Below, in pieces: positions 6,204 to 13,553 of a stretch of 34,873 nt of DNA. This stretch comes from an uncultured Bacteroidales bacterium (GTDB taxonomy: Bacteria > Bacteroidota > Bacteroidia > Bacteroidales > Bacteroidaceae). Where the stretch lies: NCBI GenBank assembly GCA_902776455.1, contig CACYQI010000023.1, forward strand, positions 1-34,873. Reading direction: 5' to 3'. Position 1 is the stretch's first letter. Each line of letters starts with the position of its first letter. The notes beneath the pieces were generated by a model, which saw only the letters and a list, made by a program, of their open reading frames with translations, searched no databases and was not told the DNA's origin. The position numbers were made by a program, and so were the translations under genes.

Positions 6204-8363
6204 ATGATCGTAATCAAAAGAGACGGCTCGCAGGAAGAGTTCAACAGAGCCAAAATCAAGAATGCCATCATAGGGGCATTACAGTCGGTACACAAGATGG
6301 ACGAAGAGAAGGCCAAGAGTGTGGCAACCGACTTGAGTGAAAGCATCTCCGTGCGCGACGGCTTCACCGTGGAAGAGATACAGAACCGCGTGGAGCTTGC
6401 CTTGATGCAAAACGGCTACTACGACGAGGCCAAGGCGTACATCCTCTATCGCCAGCAGCACGCCGAAGCACGCTTCATCAAGGAGCGCATCGACTATATG
6501 AACGAGTACAGCCACAGCGACGACAACGCCGCCACAGCCTCGGAAACGGACGCCAACGCTAACGTAACGATGAAGAACGTGGCCAACCTGGAGGGCGAGG
6601 TGTACAAGACCACCAACCGCGTCATTCAGCGGCAGCGAATGAAGGACAAGCTGAACCAAATGTACCCCGAAGTGTCGAAGCAATACGAAGCAGACCTCAA
6701 CCACCATATTATATATACACACGACGAGGCTTCCACCCCCGTTCTCAAACAGTACTGCATGGCCGTCAGCCTCTACCCCTTGATGACCGACGGCGTGGGC
6801 AACATCGACGGCGTCACACCCGGCCCGCCAAACGACCTGCAGTCTTTCTCGGGGCAAATCACGAACCTCACCTTCCTGCTCTCTTCCCAATGCAAAGGCG
6901 CCGTAGCCTTCGGCGAGTACTTCGTCGTGCTGAACTACTACATCATCTCCGAGTTCGGCCAGAAGTGGTACGAGCACCTCGACGACGTGGCCACAACGAG
7001 CGTCTGCCTGCAGCAACGCACGGTGCGCGAGCACATCCTCAAGGCCTTCAAGCAGTTCATCTGGGGCATCAACCAGCCCGCAGGCAACCGCTCCTACCAG
7101 TCGCCCTTCACCAATGTCTCCTATTACGACCATACCTACTTCGAAAGCCTCTTTGCCGACTTCTGCTATCCCGACGGGACAAAGCCAGAATGGAAAGCAG
7201 TCGATACGCTGCAACGCATGTTCATGAAGTGGTTCAACAAGCTTCGCCTCAAGCAGTTGCTCACGTTCCCCGTCGAGACAATGGCTATGGTGTACGACCC
7301 CAAGACGAAGGACATCATCGACAAGGACTACAAGGACTTTACCGCAGAGATGTATGCCGAGGGCCACTCCTTCTTCACCTACATCTCCGACAGCGCCGAC
7401 TCGCTCGCTTCGTGCTGCCGACTGAAGAACGAGTTGACAGAGAACACCTTCAACCCCACCTCGGGTCTGACAGGCGTAATGACCGGCTCGTGCAACGTCA
7501 TCACCCTCAACATCAACCGCATCGTGCAGGATGCCAAGCGCTCAGTCTCCGTAGCAGAAGGCAACTTCGACTTCTACGCCTTCCTGCGCCTCTACCTGAC
7601 AACCATCCTGGAGCGCGTCTATAAGTACCACATCGCCTACAAGACCATGCTCTACGAAATGGAGGACCGAGGCATGTTCGCAGCCTCCAACGGCGGATAC
7701 ATCTACATCAGCAAGCTCTACTCCACCATCGGCATCAATGGACTCAACGAGGCAGCACGCTTCCTCGGCATGGAAGTGGGCAACAACCCCGAGTACATAC
7801 AGTTCCTGCAGCTCATCCTGGGTACCATCAAGGAAGAGAACAAGCGCCACAGCATCCACGACAAGAAGAAGCCCTTCCTCTTCAACTCCGAAGTGGTTCC
7901 CGCAGAGGGACTCGGCGGAAAGAACTATCGATGGGACAAGGAAGACGGCTACTGGGTGCCCGAAGACGAGAACCTCTACAACTCATACTTCTACGACGCA
8001 CACGACGACACACGCGTCCTCGACAAGTTCATCCTCCACGGACGTCAGACCTACCAGTTCACCGACGGCGGAAGCGCACTCCATTGCAACCTGCAAGACC
8101 ATCTCTCCAAGGAACAGTACCTCAAGCTCATCGACTTTGCCATAGAGAACGGAACCTCCTACTACACGTTCAACATCCCCAACTCGAAGTGCGAGGACTG
8201 CGGCCACATCATCAAGAAGCCCATCGAGGTCTGCCCGTGTTGCGGCAGCACCAACATCACTCAGTACACGCGCATCATCGGCTACCTGCGTCCCATCCCT
8301 GCCTTTGGCAAAGACCGACAGATTGAAGCCGCCAAGCGCACCTACAGCTGCGGACTCGGATGA
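6204..8363 (+). CDS. nrdD: Anaerobic ribonucleoside-triphosphate reductase (class III)
   Basis: This oxygen-sensitive glycyl-radical enzyme reduces ribonucleotides for DNA synthesis. It has 719 residues. An N-terminal ATP-cone (MIVIKRDGSQEEFNRAKI, ~1-95) provides allosteric control. The core follows, with SSQCKGAVAFGEYF and MTGSCNVITLN as candidate positions for active-site cysteines. The C-terminus has a zinc site of two CxxC pairs (Cys663/666 and Cys677/680) and the radical loop TRIIGYL, with Gly693 the expected radical glycine. Its stop overlaps the nrdG start by 4 bp (ATGA), so the two are translated together. It has its own promoter (6107-6138). Confidence 0.95.
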   Translation: MIVIKRDGSQEEFNRAKIKNAIIGALQSVHKMDEEKAKSVATDLSESISVRDGFTVEEIQNRVELALMQNGYYDEAKAYILYRQQHAEARFIKERIDYMNEYSHSDDNAATASETDANANVTMKNVANLEGEVYKTTNRVIQRQRMKDKLNQMYPEVSKQYEADLNHHIIYTHDEASTPVLKQYCMAVSLYPLMTDGVGNIDGVTPGPPNDLQSFSGQITNLTFLLSSQCKGAVAFGEYFVVLNYYIISEFGQKWYEHLDDVATTSVCLQQRTVREHILKAFKQFIWGINQPAGNRSYQSPFTNVSYYDHTYFESLFADFCYPDGTKPEWKAVDTLQRMFMKWFNKLRLKQLLTFPVETMAMVYDPKTKDIIDKDYKDFTAEMYAEGHSFFTYISDSADSLASCCRLKNELTENTFNPTSGLTGVMTGSCNVITLNINRIVQDAKRSVSVAEGNFDFYAFLRLYLTTILERVYKYHIAYKTMLYEMEDRGMFAASNGGYIYISKLYSTIGINGLNEAARFLGMEVGNNPEYIQFLQLILGTIKEENKRHSIHDKKKPFLFNSEVVPAEGLGGKNYRWDKEDGYWVPEDENLYNSYFYDAHDDTRVLDKFILHGRQTYQFTDGGSALHCNLQDHLSKEQYLKLIDFAIENGTSYYTFNIPNSKCEDCGHIIKKPIEVCPCCGSTNITQYTRIIGYLRPIPAFGKDRQIEAAKRTYSCGLG

Positions 8364-8812
8364 AGTATGTAGATGTCAAGGAAGTCTTTGCCGAGATTCC
8401 CGACGAAATAACGCTTGCCGTCAGCATCAGCGGTTGCCCCATCCGCTGCCCTGGCTGTCACAGCCAATACCTCTGGGCCGACGTGGGCGATCCGCTCACC
8501 GTCGAGGCCGTGTCAGCCATGTTGGAGAGCCACGTCGGAGTGACGTGTCTCTGCATGATGGGCGGCGACCAGGACCCTGCCGAGATTGACAGGCTGGCCT
8601 GCTGGGTGAAGGAGAACTCCAAAGTGCGTACAGCATGGTACAGCGGTCGGAGCGAACTGCCGACCGAGATAAGCCTGAGCAACTTCGACTACCTCAAGAC
8701 AGGCCCCTACGACGCAGCCAGCGGACCGCTGAACGTCAGGACAACCAACCAAAGACTCTACCGCGTAGAAGCCGGCAAGCTTACCGACATCACCCACCGC
8801 TTCTGGAAGTAA
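8360..8812 (+). CDS. nrdG: NrdD-activating radical-SAM enzyme
   Basis: This 150-residue enzyme installs the glycyl radical on NrdD using S-adenosylmethionine and a [4Fe-4S] cluster. The cluster motif CxxxCxxC is visible as CPIRCPGC, with Cys26, Cys30 and Cys33. A glycine-rich SAM-contact motif (CMMGGD) follows at ~65-70. The length is typical of the short NrdG family. The gene overlaps nrdD by 4 bp, which fixes the start. Confidence 0.95.
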   Translation: MKYVDVKEVFAEIPDEITLAVSISGCPIRCPGCHSQYLWADVGDPLTVEAVSAMLESHVGVTCLCMMGGDQDPAEIDRLACWVKENSKVRTAWYSGRSELPTEISLSNFDYLKTGPYDAASGPLNVRTTNQRLYRVEAGKLTDITHRFWK

Positions 8813-8856
8813 GAAGCACAACGAAACGGAAACGAGACTCCGCCATCGTTAGCAAC

Positions 8857-8938
8857 AACGGATTACACCGATTCCTCGGATTACTTTATCAGCAGACTCT
8901 CAGCCTTGCACACATCCGAGAAACCCGCGTAATCCGTT
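8857..8938. repeat. Facing ACGGATTA-type short repeats
   Basis: AACGGATTAC (8857-8866), followed by a second CGGATTAC unit, faces GTAATCCGTT (8929-8938) across a ~45-bp core. Similar units (ATCCGTTTAATCCGTTAAAT) lie at 17223-17245. This is another example of the window's short repeats set in inverted orientation around a core. Confidence 0.55.
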
Positions 8939-9034
8939 GCTTGATTATAAAGGCTGCATTAGTTGTCCAGGCGTCCCACCATTTCTTTTTTCTTTGCCAA
9001 CACAGGAGGGCCACGGCCCCCTTATGGAGTGTCG

Positions 9035-9102
9035 CCAGTACTACCACGGGAAAACTGCAGTACCACCACGGTAGTACTGGAGTTTTCCCACGGTAGTACT
9101 GG
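9035..9102. repeat. 68-bp near-palindrome, copy 1
   Basis: The segment starts CCAGTACTACC and ends GGTAGTACTGG. By hand, 29 of 34 positions pair with the mirror position. Two central mismatches (A-C, C-A) arise because CCACGG occurs in direct orientation in both arms. A second copy of identical length and layout is at 13436-13503. Confidence 0.85.
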
Positions 9103-9107
9103 GAAGG

Positions 9108-9345
9108 CTACTGGAAGAGGTACTTCTCGCCCTTTACGATGCGACCTTCCCTGATGAGCGAAACAACGTAGCGCCTGCAGGCAGGTCAACGGTCATAATG
9201 CTGCGATTAGTGTCCAAGCTACAGCCGTTTCTGGCACGAACCTGCTCCACTAGGTCGATGTTCCAGCTGTCGTTTAACTCAAAGACATACAGACTATTAT
9301 CTTTCCATATACAAGCCTGAAGACTTGACGAAACAGAGCTTGCGG
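9108..9345 (-). pseudogene. Decayed C-terminal end of a protein gene, frameshifted
   Basis: Read on the minus strand, one frame gives a protein-like stretch: CIWKDNSLYVFELNDSWNID, then a further run ending in TVDLPAGATLFR. A shift by one base at about 9165 continues as LIREGRIVKGEKYLFQ and stops at 9108. The combined sequence looks like the end of a secreted Bacteroidota protein. No start or upstream body exists, because the TA promoter begins at ~9379. The parent family was not recognised. Confidence 0.35.
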
Positions 9346-9378
9346 GAGTTGAATGTTTTGAATTATTTAATTTTGAAT

Positions 9379-9409
9379 TTTGTTTTTCAAATAATAATGT
9401 GTATCTTTG
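9379..9409 (+). promoter_or_regulatory. Promoter of the toxin-antitoxin pair
   Basis: TTTG (9379-9382) and TATCTTTG (9402-9409) are separated by 19 bp. Transcription would begin near 9416, so the ATG at 9437 is the usable start for the antitoxin. The longer reading frame that opens at 9407 cannot be the real start. Confidence 0.75.
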
Positions 9410-9436
9410 CAGCCAGAAACCAAACAAATTACGATT

Positions 9437-9691
9437 ATGACTGCAATAGCATTGAACAATCTCTGGACGTATATCCAAGGAATGTCTCTGAAAAAGAAGG
9501 ACCGCGAGTGGCTGGCCGGCAAACTGATGGAGCCGACAACTGACGAGGCCAAGGCTGTTGAACGTCAGAAGGCGTACGTAAAAGAGTCATTATATCGTGC
9601 CCTCGACGAAGTGGAACAGGCTAAACGCGGAGAAATCAAGCTACGCACCCTAGACGAATTCCTCGACGAACTTGAAAAAGAAACCGTATGA
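9437..9691 (+). CDS. Putative antitoxin of a type II TA pair
   Basis: This 84-residue, highly charged protein begins MTAIALNNLWTYIQGMSLKK and ends LDEFLDELEKETV. It has no signal peptide or membrane segment, and no DNA-binding family was recognised with certainty. It is called an antitoxin because it immediately precedes and overlaps (ATGA, 4 bp) a RelE/HigB-like toxin and has its own promoter. Such antitoxins bind and neutralise the toxin and usually repress the operon. The start at 9437 follows the promoter position. Confidence 0.7.
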   Translation: MTAIALNNLWTYIQGMSLKKKDREWLAGKLMEPTTDEAKAVERQKAYVKESLYRALDEVEQAKRGEIKLRTLDEFLDELEKETV

Positions 9692-10023
9692 AGGTAACAA
9701 TTTCCACTATTGACGAATTCGAACGGCAAGCCCGCAAACTGGCGAAAAAGTACAAATCGCTGATGAACGACCTGAGGGTTCTTCAAGAGGAGCTGAAGGA
9801 GGATCCCTTCCGCGGCATCAGTTTGGGAGGCGGTGTGCGCAAGATTCGCATGGCCATCGGCTCGAAGGGCAAGGGTCGCAGCGGCGGTGCACGCGTGCTG
9901 ACCCTGAACGTGCTGGTGAGCGACGATGCCGACGTGACGTTGCTGACTATCTACGACAAGGATGAAATCGACAACGTCACCGACAACTACATCAAGTGGC
10001 TCGTGAGCGAGGCGAAGAAGTAG
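9688..10023 (+). CDS. RelE/ParE-superfamily toxin (HigB-like)
   Basis: This 111-residue basic protein has FERQARKLAKKYKSLMNDLR, PFRGISLGGGVRKIRMAIGS, SGGARVLTLNVLV and LLTIYDKDEIDNVTDNYIKW. The beta-sheet core with Arg/Lys-rich strands and the final YDKDE...DNYIKWLV motif match RelE/HigB-type mRNA interferases of Bacteroidota. These toxins cut mRNA at the ribosome. It overlaps the antitoxin by 4 bp and converges on the first M60 gene with a 14-bp gap. Activity is inferred from family only. Confidence 0.75.
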   Translation: MKVTISTIDEFERQARKLAKKYKSLMNDLRVLQEELKEDPFRGISLGGGVRKIRMAIGSKGKGRSGGARVLTLNVLVSDDADVTLLTIYDKDEIDNVTDNYIKWLVSEAKK

Positions 10024-10037
10024 CGATTGATTCCCGT

Positions 10038-13000
10038 TTATTTGATAATATACTTCTTTCCTTTTCTAATATAAATAGTGTTGGGCTTCACGTCGCTAAC
10101 CCTGCGGCCTGTGAGGTCGAAGCAGGCAGATGGATTGCTGTTATCGGAGTTGTCGGAGTATTCTGAGCAATCTGAAAAGTCTGAAATCTCTTCGATGCTG
10201 TCGATGATTTCATCGGTTAGGTCGCCGACGATGGTGCCGAACTTTGCCCAACTCGATGCCTGATACTTGGCGAGAGCGCTGGCATAGACGTGGATGGTGG
10301 GGTTGCTGTTGAAGATGTAGTCCGCGAGGGACGGGGGCGTGAGTGCTTTGACATAGACATCCTTGACGGGCGAGTTGTAGAAGACGCCTTGGCTCAAGCT
10401 CGACACCTTCCCTCCGATGATGACAGTCGTGAGCCGCTCGCTGCCGCCGAAGGCTTCGAGGCCGATGGAGGTGACGGCATCGGGAATCTGTATCATCCTA
10501 AGCCCCGAGAAGCGGAAAGCCCTTTCCTCTATCTTCGTAGTCCTGAGAGGCAAACGCATGGCAACGAGGTTCTTGAAGTTGTCGAAAGCGTAGGGACCAA
10601 TCACGTTGAGCGTCGTGGCGTAGTTCTGGTAATAGGTATAGGTGCCTGACGTCACTCGGGCGCCTTCGATGTCTATCGCCTGAAGGTTTCCTTCCGTGAG
10701 GAGCTGGCGCAAATACTTGATGTCCTTGCCGTTGATGCTGCCGGTGATGGTCGCCTTGATGGCTTTGGCTGAGAGCGAATCCTGCAGGACGCCCGCCCTC
10801 GGCATGGCCACGTATTCCGCGCCGCTGCCTGCCCTTGCGATTTCGTGGAGCGAGCCGTCGGCGTCGAGAGAGTAAAGTTGAAAGTTAAGAGTTGAGAGTT
10901 GAGAGGCCGGGATGCAGAAGTTCTTGGCGTTGGCAGCGAACAGGAGGTTGCCGAACTCGTCGAGAGCCATGAAGCCCAAGCCGCCTTCGCCATCAAGGGC
11001 ATAGAGCGAGTCGGCACTCAGATAGGTATAGGACGAAGGCGCACATGCTCCGGGCAGATAGGTGGTGTACTGTCCTACGTTGCCGCATTGGCCCACCTGT
11101 TCCGAGTCGCGCCGCTTTTTGCCGGCTGTGGTGAGGAAGTCCGTGGTGAGCACATAGTCGGCACGGTCTTCGATGAAGAGTATTTCGCGGTTCTTCTTTG
11201 GGTACTTCGCGATGTCGGCCAACGTGTTGTCTATGTCGGCCTGCCGCACGGTCATGGAGTGCGCGCCGTAGTCGTTGACGGTATAGTTCGTGAGCGGTTC
11301 GAAAAAGCCCCACACGCGGAAGAAGTCGGTGAGGTCTTCCCCGGCGACCTCGCACACCTTGCGGACGAACTTCAGACAGCCGCTGTTGGAGCTGTAGAGG
11401 GTGAGCGGGTCGGCTCGGAGTGCCTTGAAGAGTTCGGGATAGAACGAGGTATTCCGCTGGGCCAGATGGTAGTAGAGATAGAGTTGCCAGTACATGCGCA
11501 TCTGACTGTCAAGGGGACGTGTGAAGAAAGGCTCATGGTGCATGTACTCGTCCATGATGGTGGAGAGGGGCGAGCCGCTGGAGGTGACGAGTCCTGTGTG
11601 GAAGCGGATGTAGTTGGAGAAGAGGTTGTTCGAGACTTCCGTACCGCCTTCTACGGTGATAGCGCCCTGGTTGTTGTGTCCGCACTCGTGGGCTGCGCAC
11701 CATTCGTCGAAGGTAGCCGTCTTGTTTACGTTGAAGGAACTTTCGACGCAGCCGTTGTACATCGTCCTGAAGGAAGCGGAGTTAGCATAGCCGCCATCTG
11801 TCGTCTCGCCCTCGACGGCGAAGTTCGGGTTGTTGTAGTAAGAGGGGAAAAAGGCCTCGCCGCCTGTTATGAAGAACGGAGCGCCTGCACGACTGCCGGA
11901 AGCCACACTTTCGCAGATGCCCATCAGTTCTTTTTCCCAAACGGTAAGGCTGTCGAACCAGCAGATGCTTTTGTCGATGGAGGAAGGCCAAGCCGACCGA
12001 TAGGTGGCCGTCTTGAAGTTGAAGAGCGACTGTCCGCCCTTGACGGTAAAGCGCTCGTGGGTGGCGGCCTTGAGGATAGCCCTGTAGTCGGCGTCGCTCT
12101 TTCGACGGATGTCGTAGTAGCCGTTCACGGTGCCGCCCTCGATGTGTATCTTGATGTCGGGCCACTCGCCGAGGGTCTTGGTCATCGCCTTCGTGTCGGC
12201 TATATATAATATGTAGTAGAGGGCATTCGGTTTGCCTTCCACGATGTTCAGTCCCTTCCCAAGCATTTTGCCCTGTCTGGCAGAAGTGACGAGGTCGTTG
12301 CCTGTGCAGCCGGCGATGTAGAGAGTGGCATCGGCGGGGATGTCGCTATCGACGAAGACGTAGAGCGGGTCGGAATCCTTCGTGTAGATGCCGGTGGGAT
12401 TGCCCATGAAGGAGCCGCCCGTGCTGCGCAGCCTGCTGTTCCAGTAGCCCGCATCGCTGTAGGGGCTGTAGCTGTGGATGCGGAAGTCCTTCTCGTAGGC
12501 CTGCCAGTCGTCGTTCTTCAGTTTGAGGGCGATGGCCTTCATGTAGGAGGGCATGCCGGCTTCTGCCAGCGAGGCCAAGAGTTCCTCGTCGCTCATGGCC
12601 CGATAGTCGGCTTTCAGCTCGGTGCAGGCGGCATCGTCGAAGAACCGACTTGCCAGCGTGCCTGCCACGTCGCTCGAGTCGGATTCCTCGGGATAGAAGT
12701 TCTCCAGCCTCCCCGTTATGTTGCCGTATTGGCTCCACGAGGATGCCTTGTAGTCATCGACGGCACTCGAATAGACGCGTATCGTAGGTCGAGCCGTGAA
12801 GATGTAGGCATCGAGCGAAGGCGGTGTCTTGGGCATCACGGAAGCCGTTGTTATGGCGGAGGAATTGTAGAAGACAGCCTGTTCGAGGTGCGACACCTTT
12901 CTGCCGATGACGACCGTCTTGAGGGAACTGCAGTTGGCAAAGGCCGCTCCGCCCAACCTCGTGACGCCATCGGGGATTTCCACCTTCGTGATGCCGGTGA

Positions 13001-13391
13001 GTTGGAAGGCGGACTTGCGGATGGCGGTGATGGTTGTGGGCAAGGTGATGCCGGTGAGTTTGGAGCAATTATAGAACATGGAGTCGCCTACGACGTCGTT
13101 CTCCGTCCTGTGCGACCCGAAATAGGGGTCGCCGCCGCTCTTGATGCGGACTTCTTCGAGGTCGAGCCTGATTAGCTTCCCCGCGTTGATTCGCTCGCGC
13201 AGAAGCTTGATGTCGGTGCCGTTGATGAAGCCTGTCAGCTTGAGCTGCCTTCCGCTGTTCTCGATGAGCGTGGAGAGCGTTCCTGCCGTCTCCACATGAA
13301 TGGTGTCGGCTGCCCAGCCATGTGCCGCCGCGAAACAGGAGATGCCGACCAGCATCCCCCGAAGCATACGCTTGATTCCCTTGTCTTCCAT
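10038..13391 (-). CDS. Secreted LRR_5 (BspA-like) + M60-like metallopeptidase, paralogue 1
   Basis: This 1117-residue surface or secreted protein has a signal peptide (~1-27, cleavage near GWAAD). An N-terminal LRR_5/BspA region (~30-230) is followed by a large central M60-like peptidase region and a second LRR_5 region (~880-1050). The C-terminal sorting-type tail contains FDLTGRRV and IYIRKGKKYIIK. The zinc motif HECGH (568-572), with downstream Glu581/Glu585, fits the HExxH-x(8,28)-E gluzincin pattern of M60 enzymes, many of which cleave mucin-type O-glycoproteins. The two LRR modules resemble each other, suggesting internal duplication. It is a tandem paralogue of the next gene upstream. 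Insertions from DNA repeats are visible at 10141-10190 and 10872-10905. Confidence 0.85.
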   Translation of the reverse strand: MEDKGIKRMLRGMLVGISCFAAAHGWAADTIHVETAGTLSTLIENSGRQLKLTGFINGTDIKLLRERINAGKLIRLDLEEVRIKSGGDPYFGSHRTENDVVGDSMFYNCSKLTGITLPTTITAIRKSAFQLTGITKVEIPDGVTRLGGAAFANCSSLKTVVIGRKVSHLEQAVFYNSSAITTASVMPKTPPSLDAYIFTARPTIRVYSSAVDDYKASSWSQYGNITGRLENFYPEESDSSDVAGTLASRFFDDAACTELKADYRAMSDEELLASLAEAGMPSYMKAIALKLKNDDWQAYEKDFRIHSYSPYSDAGYWNSRLRSTGGSFMGNPTGIYTKDSDPLYVFVDSDIPADATLYIAGCTGNDLVTSARQGKMLGKGLNIVEGKPNALYYILYIADTKAMTKTLGEWPDIKIHIEGGTVNGYYDIRRKSDADYRAILKAATHERFTVKGGQSLFNFKTATYRSAWPSSIDKSICWFDSLTVWEKELMGICESVASGSRAGAPFFITGGEAFFPSYYNNPNFAVEGETTDGGYANSASFRTMYNGCVESSFNVNKTATFDEWCAAHECGHNNQGAITVEGGTEVSNNLFSNYIRFHTGLVTSSGSPLSTIMDEYMHHEPFFTRPLDSQMRMYWQLYLYYHLAQRNTSFYPELFKALRADPLTLYSSNSGCLKFVRKVCEVAGEDLTDFFRVWGFFEPLTNYTVNDYGAHSMTVRQADIDNTLADIAKYPKKNREILFIEDRADYVLTTDFLTTAGKKRRDSEQVGQCGNVGQYTTYLPGACAPSSYTYLSADSLYALDGEGGLGFMALDEFGNLLFAANAKNFCIPASQLSTLNFQLYSLDADGSLHEIARAGSGAEYVAMPRAGVLQDSLSAKAIKATITGSINGKDIKYLRQLLTEGNLQAIDIEGARVTSGTYTYYQNYATTLNVIGPYAFDNFKNLVAMRLPLRTTKIEERAFRFSGLRMIQIPDAVTSIGLEAFGGSERLTTVIIGGKVSSLSQGVFYNSPVKDVYVKALTPPSLADYIFNSNPTIHVYASALAKYQASSWAKFGTIVGDLTDEIIDSIEEISDFSDCSEYSDNSDNSNPSACFDLTGRRVSDVKPNTIYIRKGKKYIIK
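10141..10190 (-). repeat. ACTCAGA-type short repeat encoding an acidic Ser-rich linker (paralogue 1)
   Basis: Units of the TCAGAATACTC type are translated as Ser/Asp/Glu (SDFSDCSEYSDNSDNSN) just before the C-terminal sorting-type tail. The same unit forms a non-coding array at 27165-27253. Confidence 0.65.
10872..10905 (-). repeat. GTTGAAA array inside a coding region
   Basis: This plus-strand array of AGTTGAAAGTTAAGAGTTGA units is read in frame on the minus strand as QLSTLNFQL. The paralogue at the same alignment point reads SVGRDFTIYS without the array, so the repeat was probably inserted in frame. Confidence 0.65.
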
Positions 13392-13435
13392 GTCGATTTC
13401 CTTTTGGTCTGATTTTTATCCTCCGTGCCGTGTTC

Positions 13436-13503
13436 CCAGTCCCTCCACGGAGAAACTCCAGTCCTCCCGTGGTGGGACTGGAGTTTCTCCACGGTAGGAC
13501 TGG
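13436..13503. repeat. 68-bp near-palindrome, copy 2
   Basis: This element has the same length and arm layout as 9035-9102, starting CCAGTCCCTCC and ending GGTAGGACTGG. Compared with copy 1, several pairs have changed on both sides (for example A-T to C-G at pair 6, G-C to A-T at 16, A-T to G-C at 17, A-T to C-G at 28), preserving pairing. The direct CCACGG motifs and their central mismatches are kept. It lies between the two M60 genes. Confidence 0.85.
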
Positions 13504-13553
13504 CGAGACTGCACGCGGCGTCGTCTGATACCCTTCTTTGTGTTGATTATTGA

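Noticed and set aside
9407-9436. Upstream extension of the antitoxin gene
   Set aside because: It would begin inside the -7 box and before the predicted transcript start.
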